A DNA stretch of 43,880 nt. It comes from an uncultured Clostridia bacterium (lineage in GTDB: Bacteria > Bacillota > Clostridia > Christensenellales > UBA1242). The stretch lies in the NCBI GenBank assembly GCA_947053595.1, contig CAMRSX010000011.1, positions 1-43,880 of the forward strand, given 5' to 3'. Positions within the stretch are counted from its first letter, which is position 1. Each line of letters begins with the position of its first letter. The translations under genes and the position numbers were made by a program. Below the pieces are notes generated by a model that was given only the letters and a program-made list of their open reading frames with translations, searched no databases and had not been told where the DNA came from. Below are positions 23,994 to 32,777 of the stretch, one piece after another.

Positions 23994-26954
23994 TTAGAAT
24001 GCTTTTCTGATGGTTTCAACTGGCTTTTGTTTTGAAACGGACGCGATTGGAAGGATGGCGGAAAGCGTTCCAACACCAATGCTGAGTGCAAGGATAATCA
24101 AAAGCTGACGAATGCCAAAGGAAGCAAGTGGGATGTAAAGATTGAGATATGTTGACAAGAACATATTGATGAAGATGCAGCCAACTGCTGAAAGGATGCA
24201 CGCGCAGACGGCGTTGATTAAGGCAATGGCAAGTGCTTCCACAACAAACATCTTCAAAATGTCCACGCCTCTTGCGCCAAGTGCGCGCAAAATGCCAATT
24301 TCGGTGTATTTGTTTTTGATGCTGGTGGTGATGAAGTTTGAAAACATCATGATGCTGAACACTGCAAACACGCCTGCAATAATCAAAAACAGAATGGAAA
24401 GTTTGGAGAAGAAATCGCTGTTTGTTCTGATGATTGCAATGGCGTTGATTTTGCATTCATAGCAAACGCCACTGTCTTTAAGAAGCAGTGAGCTTAGCGC
24501 ACCAATTTTTCCACGGCCAGTGTTGGTTGCAAGCAGGGAGGAGAAGCCGCCTTGCATGAGGCTGATGCCAAGGTTGCTGATGCCGTCATTTGTCATGACA
24601 ATGGAGTTGGTGTTGGAAATGTTTGGACCAACATAAAAACCAACCACTTTATATTCTTTGTCAAGCACCTCAACTTCAACTGGTTTGGTTGTGCCCGGTT
24701 GATATTTGCTGGTGTCATATTTTTTTGCAACAAAAATTCGGTTAAGAAAGTTTTCTGTTCTGTTTGTGCCATTGATTTCATCAGCGGCATCTTGAATGTC
24801 TTGCAGTTTTGAAATGGCTTTTTCAAGTTCGTTCATTTTTTGCAAGTTGTTCAAGCTTCTGTTTGTCAAATTTGAAATGCTTAGGGCAATGTCGGCAGAA
24901 TATCCAGAAAACATTGGGTCGTTGTCTGCGGCAATTTTGAGATAAGAAATCACATCAGAATAAAGAATTTGAAATTGCGAGAGGTGCAACATAACCTCGT
25001 GTTGTTTCAATTCTGTTTTGTCTTTGTCAAAAAAGGAATAATAATTTGCATTGCCAGAAGCTTCATCTTTTTCAGTTTGGCTGAGTGCGCTGTGGTTGTT
25101 TGAAATTTTAAGCAAGTCGTCAGCGCTGTAAAACTCGGTGCGCGTTGTGCTTGGGGTGCCTGCGTTTGCAGAAAATTCAAAGATGTAAGATTTGTTGACA
25201 AATTTGTTTAGGGTGTTGGCTTCTTTGGTGGCATTGTCTGCAAAGCCGGGCTTAACAAAGCCATACATAAACAGACCATTGTTGATGTAGTTTGTAAATT
25301 CGTTTTGGTCCAGCGTTGAGTTGTCTTCAAATTTTACTTTCAACTTGTCAAACTTTTTGTTGATTTCACCCGTCTTGATGATGCCCACAATTTTGTAAGA
25401 TTTTTTATAGTTGGAGTTTCCAATTGTCAGATAAAGTGGCTCTTGCGAAGCATCTGTTTCGTCCACGCTTGCAAGCAACTCTTCAAAGCTGTTTAAAATT
25501 GTCAACTCTTTGTTTTGATTTGTGTATTTATAGCACCAATTCACCATGCACATTCCATAATAGTCAGAAATGGCAATTTCGTCATAGGTTTGTGGCAGCC
25601 TTCCTGCGGTGATGGAAAATTTGTAACTTTCAAGATTTTGCTCGTCAAATTCCACCACGCCAAGCAGCGATTTGGAGTTGTAATATTTGCTGATGCGATA
25701 TGCGCTGTTTTCTCTCATCTCTGAAGGAGTTCTTGAAGAAGGTGTGGTGCCAACATAATAAGAGGCAAAAACCCCTTTAACATCATAGCCAGTTTGGGAG
25801 GCGATGGAGTTTATCAGTGCGTCACCAATGTTGATGGCATAGCTGTTTCCATTTGACTCTTTAACATTGGAGGTGATGGTGACAGAAGGAGTGATGGAAG
25901 ATTTTAGGGTGTTGACAGAAAGCCTGCCTTCGTCATAAATTGCCATTGCATCAAACATTCCAAAAACGCAGAAGGCAAGCGCGCACAGAATGATGGTGAT
26001 TGTCAAGCGAATGCGTTTGGATTTGAGTGTGCTTAAGCCCAGTTTAAGTGTGTCCCAAAACCCAAGATGCGTTTTGATGAAAGGTGAAGCCTTGGTGTAT
26101 TGCTGCTTTTCAACAATTTTTGTTTCTTTTTTAAGCACATTGATGTTGTCTGTCACATGAACATCTTTGCCTTCTTTTACGGCAGTTTTGATTTTTTTTA
26201 GGTCTGCATCCTTCAAATCTGCGCCACGCTTGATGGCAAGGATGTTGTTTTTTAAATCCAAATTCTTGGTTTTTTTGTCATCAATCTTGATGGTGATGTC
26301 AGTTTCAATGCGGCCGTCTTTGAGATTGATTATGCGGTCTGCAAATTTTTCTGCCAGCTCCAAATCGTGCGAAACCACAATCACCAGCTTTTCTTTTGAA
26401 AGCTTTTTAAGCAAATTCATGATTTGCAAGCCGTTTTCTGTGTCCAAGGCGCCAGTTGGCTCGTCCGCCATGATGATGGAAGGATTTTTCACAAGGGCGC
26501 GCGCAATGGCAACCCTTTGCCTCTGTCCGCCGGACAATTCTTGTGGGCGGCGGCTTAAGATGTCTTGCAAATCCACCTTCTGCAAAATCTGTTCAATTTT
26601 TTGCTTGTCATCCTTGATGCCTTGCAGTTGAGTTGCAAGGGCGATGTTTTTTTCAATTGTCATGTTGTCAAGCAGGTTGTATTCTTGAAAGACAAAGCCG
26701 ATGTAAGTGTTGCGATAGCTGTCATAGTCAGATTTGGAGAAATCCTTGGTGCTTTTGCCCTTGATGAGGATTTCGCCACTGGAGAAGTTGTCCAGCCCGC
26801 CAATGACATTGAGAAGGGTGGTTTTTCCCGAGCCGCTTTTGCCGGTTATGAACACCAAGCCCTTGTCTTCAAAATATAGGTTGACATTGTCAAGAGCTTT
26901 CACTTCTTGGCTTTTGGTGTTGTAAATTTTTGACACATTTCTAAGTTCCAGCAT
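23994..26954 (-). CDS. MacB-like ABC transporter, ATPase and FtsX permease fused (copy 1)
   Basis: This 986-residue protein joins an N-terminal ABC ATPase to a permease. The ATPase has Walker A G38-K-S-G-S-G-K-T45, signature L140-S-G-G-Q144, Walker B I-I-M-A-D164-E165, and H-loop H196. A charged linker leads to a first membrane helix near 318-338, an extracytoplasmic domain of roughly 440 residues, and a C-terminal FtsX-type set of three helices ending P-V-E-T-I-R-K-A-F. MacB-type proteins usually do not move solute through the membrane; they transmit ATP-driven motion to extracytoplasmic proteins, as in lipoprotein extraction or peptide resistance. The start ATG lies behind AAGGAGG. It is divergent from a DUF5722 lipoprotein gene, and the same pair recurs at 32778-37786. 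DNA for residues 32-201 is identical to copy 2. Substrate unknown; a partner lipoprotein next door is likely. Confidence 0.9.
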   Translation of the reverse strand: MLELRNVSKIYNTKSQEVKALDNVNLYFEDKGLVFITGKSGSGKTTLLNVIGGLDNFSSGEILIKGKSTKDFSKSDYDSYRNTYIGFVFQEYNLLDNMTIEKNIALATQLQGIKDDKQKIEQILQKVDLQDILSRRPQELSGGQRQRVAIARALVKNPSIIMADEPTGALDTENGLQIMNLLKKLSKEKLVIVVSHDLELAEKFADRIINLKDGRIETDITIKIDDKKTKNLDLKNNILAIKRGADLKDADLKKIKTAVKEGKDVHVTDNINVLKKETKIVEKQQYTKASPFIKTHLGFWDTLKLGLSTLKSKRIRLTITIILCALAFCVFGMFDAMAIYDEGRLSVNTLKSSITPSVTITSNVKESNGNSYAINIGDALINSIASQTGYDVKGVFASYYVGTTPSSRTPSEMRENSAYRISKYYNSKSLLGVVEFDEQNLESYKFSITAGRLPQTYDEIAISDYYGMCMVNWCYKYTNQNKELTILNSFEELLASVDETDASQEPLYLTIGNSNYKKSYKIVGIIKTGEINKKFDKLKVKFEDNSTLDQNEFTNYINNGLFMYGFVKPGFADNATKEANTLNKFVNKSYIFEFSANAGTPSTTRTEFYSADDLLKISNNHSALSQTEKDEASGNANYYSFFDKDKTELKQHEVMLHLSQFQILYSDVISYLKIAADNDPMFSGYSADIALSISNLTNRSLNNLQKMNELEKAISKLQDIQDAADEINGTNRTENFLNRIFVAKKYDTSKYQPGTTKPVEVEVLDKEYKVVGFYVGPNISNTNSIVMTNDGISNLGISLMQGGFSSLLATNTGRGKIGALSSLLLKDSGVCYECKINAIAIIRTNSDFFSKLSILFLIIAGVFAVFSIMMFSNFITTSIKNKYTEIGILRALGARGVDILKMFVVEALAIALINAVCACILSAVGCIFINMFLSTYLNLYIPLASFGIRQLLIILALSIGVGTLSAILPIASVSKQKPVETIRKAF
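26352..26861. repeat. 510-bp exact direct repeat, copy 1 (ABC ATPase core)
   Basis: Read base by base, this stretch is identical to 35088-35597 with no gap. One mismatch then follows and 16 more identical bases. It encodes residues 32-201 of the ATPase. Flanking coding DNA on both sides is clearly diverged, so the tract was homogenised recently, most simply by gene conversion between the two ABC genes. Confidence 0.95.
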
Positions 26955-27029
26955 TTGCAGCCTCCTTAATTTATTTTGTTGAATTTTTTCAATTTAATCA
27001 AAAAACACAACTGCAAAAGTTTTTTCATA

Positions 27030-27045
27030 ATCTTATATGTAAGAT
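27030..27045. promoter_or_regulatory. Inverted repeat in the divergent ABC-lipoprotein intergenic region
   Basis: ATCTTA-TATG-TAAGAT is a perfect 6-bp inverted repeat. A second one, AAGATAT at 27175-27181 with ATATCTT at 27192-27198, overlaps the lipoprotein promoter and carries the same AAGAT half-site. They could be operator sites for one regulator acting on both directions; AT richness makes chance possible. Confidence 0.4.
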
Positions 27046-27149
27046 AACACAAATATTAAAAAAATAAAAACAAAAATCGAAATTTGTCGATTGTTTTTTG
27101 TTTTTCAGACACAAACGGACAAAATATACAATAAAAGTGTTTATAAATG

Positions 27150-27179
27150 TTGTTAAAAATTGTATTAATGTGCTAAGAT
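27150..27179 (+). promoter_or_regulatory. Promoter of DUF5722 lipoprotein gene, module 1
   Basis: TTGTTA (27150-27155), an 18-base spacer and TAAGAT (27174-27179). The -10 box overlaps the left arm of an AAGATAT/ATATCTT inverted repeat. Confidence 0.5.
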
Positions 27180-27208
27180 ATATATGAAAACATATCTTTG
27201 GAGCGAAA

Positions 27209-29149
27209 ATGAAAAACAAATTTAAATTGCTTTGCATGTTGTTGCTTGTTCCGCTTGTTGGCTGTTTTGGGCTGGCGGGCTGTTCTTTCGAGCTGGTGGA
27301 ATGGGACATCAATGAAGGGTTTGATGATGAGGAATATGTTGAGCCAGAATATGGCTTTGCTGTTTCGGCGGCTTTGGACACCATAACAATTTCTGTTTCA
27401 AATGTGGGAGAGCTTGGGCAAACGGCTTCTCTTGTTGCGCTGCCAAGTTATCAATATCTTTATGGCGAAGATGTTGTGGGGCTGAGTGAGCAGGTGAATG
27501 CAGACCCAATTTATATTGACGAATATGACTGCGGCACAGAAAAAGATTTTGTGATTGACAGATATTTTGACGACAAAACAGACGGAATTTATTTTAAATA
27601 TTACATTTTAAGTGAGTTGGAAGAGATTTTGGCTGGGCCAATGTTCTGCTCTGACATTGAGCCGCTTTATAAGCATGAAAATCCAATTGTTCCAATCAAC
27701 AAAAAGGGCATCATGTGTGAGGACAGATACACCTATGCTGTGAGTGACTTGGGCTGTTCTTACACCGAACTGAATTTTGTTATGGACTATTTGTTTGTTC
27801 CAAACGAAATTTACAATTTCTCCACACACAAAGTGGAAAAACTTACATATGTTGAAGGCAAAGACCAATTTGGCAACTTGACAATTTCAAGAAACGGCAA
27901 AACCGAAGTTGTGGATTACATAGACTTCAACGGACAAAGATATTATTTCCGCTTGAACGAGGGCGGCGGAGCATCGCTGAGTTTTTATGATTCGGTCATC
28001 AAAAAATACACCGATGAAGGCGTGCGCGTGACACTCATTATGCTGATGCACTATCTTCCAGACCAATATATGCAGCCATACTTTTTGAAATATCCTGCCA
28101 CTGCACAAGTCAACAGAAGCAGATATGTGCAACTTAACACTTCAAACGAATATGGCGCGGGATATTGGGGTGCGTTGATGGAATTTTTGGGAGATAGATA
28201 TTCCAAAGAAAACGGCACCAAAAATTCTGCTTATGGGCTGGCACAATCGTTTGTGCTTGGAAACGAAATTGACATGCCTTCTGTTTGGAACAGCATTGTG
28301 GCTCCAAATCAGCCAAACCTCACGCTTGAGGATTACATGGAAGAATATGAAAGGCAGATGCGAATTGGCAATCAGGCGCTTAAAAAATATTATGACGACA
28401 ATGTTGTTTTGATTTCGTTCACCGACCACTGGACCAGCAAATGGGAAGGCTACGCTCCAAAGGAAATGCTGGATTACATAACCTTAAAAACCTATAAGCA
28501 AGGAAATTACAACTGGGGGCTGGCAATTCATCCATACGGCATAAACTTGTCCAACCCATCCTTCTGGGCTTCCGACACCGCTGTGGCGGGAATGTCTGGC
28601 AACCTCAACACTTCTTGCATCACATGGAGCAATTTGGAAGTGCTGCAGCTTTATCTAGAGCAGCAAACCAAAAGGTGCAACGGGGAAGTTCGCCCTGTTT
28701 ATGTGACAGAAGGCGGCGTTTCGTCTTCTTCGCCAAGCAACAAGGACATGTATGAAAAAACCAAAGAGCAGCAGGCTGCAGGCATTGCTTACATATATTA
28801 CAAAATTGCGCACCTTTCTTGCATCAAAGCCCTGATTTATTATCGCTTGATGGACAACGCGGGCGAGTCTGCATATTTTGGGCTGTTCAGCGAAAATATG
28901 CTGCTGGAAAAACCTGCTTACAGAGTGTATAAATACATAGACACACAGTTTTCTTTTGATGTTTCTGAAGAATATTTAAGGCGCATCGAGTGGGTTTCGG
29001 GCGGCGTCTCTCATGGCGTTGACATGATGAATGTCTTCTCATATCTGGACACAATGGCGCTGTTTCCAAGCCGATTTAATTGGGAAGATGTGTGGGATGA
29101 AGATTTGATTGCAAATCGAATTATCTCGCAGGAGGATTTCATAAACTGA
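27209..29149 (+). CDS. DUF5722 lipoprotein (module 1)
   Basis: The 646-residue protein starts at an ATG behind GGAG and has a lipoprotein signal peptide ending G-L-A-G-C. After an acidic linker the rest is one DUF5722 domain, including its small N-terminal beta domain and the TIM barrel. The likely catalytic glutamates are E353 in G-N-E-I-D and E501 in V-T-E-G-G-V-S-S, and N-T-S-N-E-Y precedes the first. It lacks the MBG and Ig-like repeats of the 1432-residue relative. A close paralogue at 35891-37786 has the same signal peptide style and length. It is divergent from the ABC transporter and upstream of a beta-helix lipoprotein, separated by a terminator. By analogy with clan A enzymes it may cleave a surface or host glycan; no substrate is established from sequence. 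Confidence 0.87.
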   Translation: MKNKFKLLCMLLLVPLVGCFGLAGCSFELVEWDINEGFDDEEYVEPEYGFAVSAALDTITISVSNVGELGQTASLVALPSYQYLYGEDVVGLSEQVNADPIYIDEYDCGTEKDFVIDRYFDDKTDGIYFKYYILSELEEILAGPMFCSDIEPLYKHENPIVPINKKGIMCEDRYTYAVSDLGCSYTELNFVMDYLFVPNEIYNFSTHKVEKLTYVEGKDQFGNLTISRNGKTEVVDYIDFNGQRYYFRLNEGGGASLSFYDSVIKKYTDEGVRVTLIMLMHYLPDQYMQPYFLKYPATAQVNRSRYVQLNTSNEYGAGYWGALMEFLGDRYSKENGTKNSAYGLAQSFVLGNEIDMPSVWNSIVAPNQPNLTLEDYMEEYERQMRIGNQALKKYYDDNVVLISFTDHWTSKWEGYAPKEMLDYITLKTYKQGNYNWGLAIHPYGINLSNPSFWASDTAVAGMSGNLNTSCITWSNLEVLQLYLEQQTKRCNGEVRPVYVTEGGVSSSSPSNKDMYEKTKEQQAAGIAYIYYKIAHLSCIKALIYYRLMDNAGESAYFGLFSENMLLEKPAYRVYKYIDTQFSFDVSEEYLRRIEWVSGGVSHGVDMMNVFSYLDTMALFPSRFNWEDVWDEDLIANRIISQEDFIN

Positions 29150-29157
29150 CGTAAAAA

Positions 29158-29190
29158 AAGAGAAATGGGCGGCATTTCTCTCTTTTTTTG
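29158..29190 (+). terminator. Rho-independent terminator
   Basis: AGAGAAATG pairs with CATTTCTCT around GGCGG, with flanking A and T runs, just after the DUF5722 stop codon. Confidence 0.85.
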
Positions 29191-29334
29191 CGCTTTTTTA
29201 GTGGGAATGTGGGGTTTTTGAGAGTTTTGCATGCTTGCGCACCTTTTGAAGCAAAAAAGCTGAAACTTAAAAAGTTTTAACAATTTGTCGGAAAATGATG
29301 AAATTTGTTTGGTAAAAACTTGTTTAATGTGTAT

Positions 29335-29340
29335 TATAAT
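29335..29340 (+). promoter_or_regulatory. -10 element before the frameshifted beta-helix lipoprotein gene
   Basis: A perfect TATAAT lies 23 bases before the ATG at 29363. No -35 with good spacing was identified. Confidence 0.5.
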
Positions 29341-29362
29341 ATTGTGAAGAAAGGAGAATAAC

Positions 29363-31179
29363 ATGAAAAAGAAACTGATGACATTTCTTTGTTGCGCAAT
29401 GCTTGTTGTTTGCGGGGGGGGATTTTAACTCTTGCAACCGGCTGTGGACCTAAAGATGTTGATATGAGTGGATTGAGTTTTGCCGACAAAGAGGTGATTT
29501 ATGACGGCACAGCGCAATCCATCAACCTTGTTGGAGAGCTTCCAGAAGGAATTGAAACAAGCGACATCTCATATTTTTCTGATGAAGAATATGCAACACA
29601 GGTGACTGCGCCAACAAATGTTGGGAAATATTATGCAAAAGCCACTTTCACAGTTGGCAAAAAGTTTAATGCAGTTATGGATATGAAGGCAACTTTAACA
29701 ATTCTTCCTGCTGACTTTTTGGACGCTTCTGTTGTGATTGGTGGAACTTATCTTGACGGAGAAACCTCCAAAACCGTTGAAGCAAAAACCGCAGCAGACG
29801 GCACGCTTTATTTTGAATATAACGAAGGCGTGGCATACAAGCTGAGTGTTTTAAGCACTTTGGTGGACGGGGCAACAGGCTTGACGCCTTCTGTTAAATA
29901 TTACAAAGAACTGAATGCTGACGGCACAGTGAAGGAAGATTCGTTGGTGTTGACAAACAACACAATCAGAAATGCTGGAGATTCGCTTCACTTGCTCATC
30001 ACTTTCCGTGACGAAAACCACAACGCAAAAACAATTTTGAAAAGTGTGACGGTTGTTAAGAAAGAAATCAAAATTTCCACATATGAAGAACTTCAGCAAA
30101 TGAGAACAGATGCAAGAACAATCGCTCAAGAAGTGCGCGCAAACTATGTTTATTCACTTCAAAATGACATAAATTGTGAAGGCGCTGTTTGGAAAACAAT
30201 TGGCGGCACATTTGGTGGCGCGCAAAACGACACTCCATTTTCAAGCGAATTTAATGGAAACGGACACACAATTTCCAACTTCAAACTCACAAATCAATCT
30301 GTTGACCACATCAACGACACAAATGGGCCACACATCGGTTTTTTTGGATACATCATCAGTTCTTACATTCATGATGTAAACTTTGACGGAGTTGAAGCCA
30401 CAATCAGCACCGAAGGATATGATTGGAGCGGAATTAACCCTGTGTATTTTGGCTTTGTTGTTGCAAGAATGGAAGCAGATGGCTCCAACGGCAATGCAAC
30501 AAACCTTGAAAACATCAAAATCACAAATTCACATGTGAACGTTGAAGCATACAAAGCCATCATTGGCGGAGTTATTGGGCTTGACCAAGTGAGAGCTGTT
30601 GAAGGCGTGAAGAGAAACAACCTGACAGTTGAAAACACAAACATCTTTGCAAAGCCATCTTCAGTTGCTGGGCAGAGAGTGGCTGTTGGTGGCTTGGTTG
30701 GCGAAAACAATGGCGAAGATGTTGACCTTGTTTTCAACAACTGCCTTGTTAAGAATGTCAAGATTGGCTATGACCATGAAACTTACACACAAACAAACGA
30801 CACATCATATCTTCCACAGGACAACAACTTCTATGCAGGTGGATTTATTGGCCGTGCTGTTGGAACAGCTGTAACATTCAACGTTTGTCATTTGAAAAAC
30901 TTCTTTATTGCTGGTAAGTTGGATAATCTTCATGGTTTTTTTGGCAATGCAACTTTCACATGGGGGCAAACTGAAAGCGGAGATGTTGATTGGGATAATC
31001 CAGTTTATATAACAAATTTCAACAACTGCACACATTCCATTGATGCAGAATATGAGGCAGAAAACATTGTTGGCTTTGCATGGGCTTGGCTGCATGAGAG
31101 AGATTTTGTGAACAGCCTTGCTGCAAACGCGCCAAAAGGAAACGCTGGCTGGGTGGTTGAAACAACTGACGCAAAATGA
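29363..31179 (+). pseudogene. MBG/beta-helix surface lipoprotein, out of frame at a G8 run
   Basis: The natural start is the ATG at 29363 behind AAGGAG. It reads M-K-K-K-L-M-T-F-L-C-C-A-M-L-V-V-C and then meets eight G at 29414-29421 and stops at TTTTAA. One more G restores the frame into G-G-G-I-L-T-L-A-T-G-C, a full signal peptide and lipobox matching the paralogue at 37912. The remaining frame to 31179 is open and undamaged, which argues against old decay. The mature protein has an MBG-type Ig domain (Y-D-G-T-A-Q-S-I), a second beta domain, and a right-handed beta-helix region with GLUG-like turns (F-N-G-N-G-H-T-I-S-N, G-G-L-V-G), as in adhesins. It is either a phase-variable gene captured OFF, a recent mutant, or a homopolymer sequencing error. 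There is no stop codon inside the long frame. Confidence 0.85.
29414..29421 (+). repeat. Homopolymeric G8 tract within signal-peptide codons
   Basis: Eight consecutive G in an AT-rich genome, located after codon 17 of a surface lipoprotein. In the paralogue at 37912 the equivalent nine bases are interrupted (GGGGGAGGG) and in frame. A count of nine here would put the gene in frame. Confidence 0.9.
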
Positions 31180-31195
31180 TTTTTTGTGACTAAAT

Positions 31196-31229
31196 AAATG
31201 ACCGTCTAAAAATGGATGGTCATTTTAAA
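31196..31229 (+). terminator. Rho-independent terminator
   Basis: ATGACCGTC pairs with GATGGTCAT (one wobble) around TAAAAATG and is followed by four T. It ends the beta-helix lipoprotein unit. Confidence 0.75.
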
Positions 31230-31242
31230 TTAGTGAGGTTTT

Positions 31243-31441
31243 ATGGATGCTAAACAAAAAAAACTTGCAGTTGCATGGGCACTAAGCACAAACGGATGAA
31301 AATAATTTTTATATTGACACAATCCAAATGGGCTTGACGCTGCATTTGGAGCCAAAGGACAATCCAGACCTCATCCACTATGACAGCATTGCAATGCTCA
31401 AACTTGGGCAAGCGTTTGGAGAATTTTCATATTCAAAATAA
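31243..31441 (+). pseudogene. C-terminal remnant of a SASA/SGNH-type carbohydrate esterase
   Basis: The sequence from 31286 to 31441 encodes about 50 residues ending L-I-H-Y-D-S-I-A-M-L-K-L-G-Q-A-F-G. This matches the catalytic Asp-x-x-His end of the intact esterase just downstream (D-P-L-H-Y-D-A-T-S-M-L-K-L-G-N-M-F-G). A short frame from the ATG at 31243, behind GTGAGG, reads K-K-L-A-V-A-W-A-L-S-T-N-G and joins it only after a frameshift near 31295. Residues N-terminal to this are missing. It is a decayed paralogue, suggesting that a tandem pair of esterases once stood here and one was mostly deleted. Confidence 0.75.
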
Positions 31442-31452
31442 GTGAGGGCGTT

Positions 31453-32364
31453 ATGAAGAAGTTTTTTGCAATTTGCATGATGTTGTTTGCAGTTTTTGCC
31501 ACCAGTTTTTTGGGTGCTTGCGGCGGGAAAGAAGGGCAGCTTCAGCCATTTACCAAGGTTGTCATCATGTCTGGGCAATCAAACATGGTGGGCTTTTCCA
31601 GAGTGGACAGGCTGACAGAGCAAAACATTGGGGCGCAGAGGCTGACAAAGCTTTCGCAGCCAATTGAAAATGTCAAAATTTTGACAGAAAACATGCAAGA
31701 GTTTCAGCCGGTCAGGTTGGGCGTTGGGGCATATTATGACATCAGCTTTGGACCCGAAATTGGGCTTGCCGAAGTTCTGTCACAAAAATATCCAAATGAA
31801 GATGTTTACATCATCAAGTTTGCTGTTGGCGGAACATCGCTGTTTCAAGATTGGAAAAGCCCGTCAATGGTGGATGAGGGTGAAAATGTCAGTTATTGTT
31901 ATCATCTTCTCACGCAGTTCATCAAGGCTGGGCTTGAAAAAATTGAAAGCCTCAATCCAAAAATTGTTGGCTTTTGTTGGATGCAAGGGGAGGCGGATGC
32001 AGAGAATTTTGATGCCGCATGGGATTATTGTGACAATCTTTCAAAATTTGTGGGCGATTTGAGGCGGCTTTTGGATGAGAAGTCAGTTGGCGGCAAGATG
32101 AACTTCGTTGACGCCAAAATTGGCAATCATTGGCAGCATCAAGACATTGTCAACAGGCAGAAAGAGCGTTTTGCAGCCACAAGCAAGCACAATCATCTTT
32201 TGGATACGCTTTTGCCCAATTTGGTGAAAGAGGGAGTGGATGGCTTGATTGCAAACGAAGAGCCTTCTGCAACAATTTTTCCCATCGACCCATTGCATTA
32301 TGATGCCACCAGCATGCTGAAGCTTGGCAATATGTTTGGACAGCAAATTTTCAATGCGCAGTGA
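31453..32364 (+). CDS. Lipoprotein carbohydrate acetylesterase (SASA / sialate O-acetylesterase-like)
   Basis: The 303-residue protein has a lipoprotein signal ending L-G-A-C and then a single SGNH-fold domain. Block I is S-G-Q-S43-N-M with the nucleophile serine, followed by a G-G-T-S block, W-M-Q-G-E-A-D, and the terminal D279-P-L-H282 pair that completes the triad. This is the SASA pattern of enzymes that remove acetyl groups from sialic acid or from xylan and other polysaccharides. It should act on the outer face of the membrane. The start is an ATG 12 bases after the stop of the esterase remnant, behind GAGGG. It lies between the two DUF5722/ABC modules, which fits a glycan-processing locus. 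The exact glycan is unknown. Confidence 0.85.
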   Translation: MKKFFAICMMLFAVFATSFLGACGGKEGQLQPFTKVVIMSGQSNMVGFSRVDRLTEQNIGAQRLTKLSQPIENVKILTENMQEFQPVRLGVGAYYDISFGPEIGLAEVLSQKYPNEDVYIIKFAVGGTSLFQDWKSPSMVDEGENVSYCYHLLTQFIKAGLEKIESLNPKIVGFCWMQGEADAENFDAAWDYCDNLSKFVGDLRRLLDEKSVGGKMNFVDAKIGNHWQHQDIVNRQKERFAATSKHNHLLDTLLPNLVKEGVDGLIANEEPSATIFPIDPLHYDATSMLKLGNMFGQQIFNAQ

Positions 32365-32402
32365 AAACAAAAACTCTTTTGCTTTAAAAGAGTTTTTGTT
32401 TG
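32364..32402 (+). terminator. Rho-independent terminator after the esterase
   Basis: A long stem, AACAAAAACTCTTTT with AAAAGAGTTTTTGTT, around GCTTT, ending in T-rich DNA. Confidence 0.85.
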
Positions 32403-32432
32403 GCAAAAGTTTTGTTTTGTACTTATTTTGAG

Positions 32433-32461
32433 TTGACATTCAAGTTTTTTTGTGATATTAT
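32433..32461 (+). promoter_or_regulatory. Promoter of tRNA-Thr
   Basis: Consensus TTGACA (32433-32438), a 17-base spacer and TATTAT (32456-32461) with an extended -10 TG, placed 20 bases before the mature tRNA. Confidence 0.9.
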
Positions 32462-32481
32462 TTAGTGCGTGGAGCAAGTTT

Positions 32482-32557
32482 GCTTACGTGGCGCAGCAGG
32501 TAGCGCACAGCCTTGGTAAGGCTGAGGTCACGAGTTCGAATCTCGTCGTAAGCTCCA
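32482..32557 (+). tRNA. tRNA-Thr (anticodon GGT)
   Basis: A 76-base cloverleaf with acceptor GCTTACG/CGTAAGC, anticodon stem CAGCC/GGCTG around TTGGTAA (anticodon GGU, reading ACC and ACU), T arm with GTTCGAATC, and encoded CCA. It has a consensus promoter and terminator of its own. It stands alone between the two lipoprotein modules and may have been a site of recombination. Confidence 0.95.
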
Positions 32558-32561
32558 CACA

Positions 32562-32599
32562 ACAAAAAAGCCCTCTTTTTTTTAGGAGGGCTTTTTTTG
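32562..32599. terminator. Rho-independent terminator after tRNA-Thr
   Basis: AAAAAGCCCTC pairs with GAGGGCTTTTT around a T-rich loop, with A and T runs on both sides, so it may also end transcription arriving from the minus-strand ABC gene. Nothing else is seen between it and 32777. Confidence 0.85.
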
Positions 32600-32777
32600 T
32601 TGTGCAAGATTTTTGCCATTTGAATTGTGCTTTTTTTGCCTGCAAAGAGGGGGCTGTCTGCAAGGAGATTTGTTTTGCAAAAAGGGCTGGGTTGAGATTT
32701 GTTTTGTAATGCAGTTTGCCAGTTGATTGTAAAGGGGAGGCATTTTTGAGCGGGTTTGTTTTTTAGGGGTGATTGCT

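Noticed and set aside
26167..26631. Plus-strand open frame of 154 codons with a close copy at 34846-35367
   Set aside because: The apparent conservation is only the antisense shadow of the identical ATPase-core DNA.
32452..32709. Open frame over tRNA-Thr
   Set aside because: It contains the entire tRNA and the following terminator and has no ribosome binding site.
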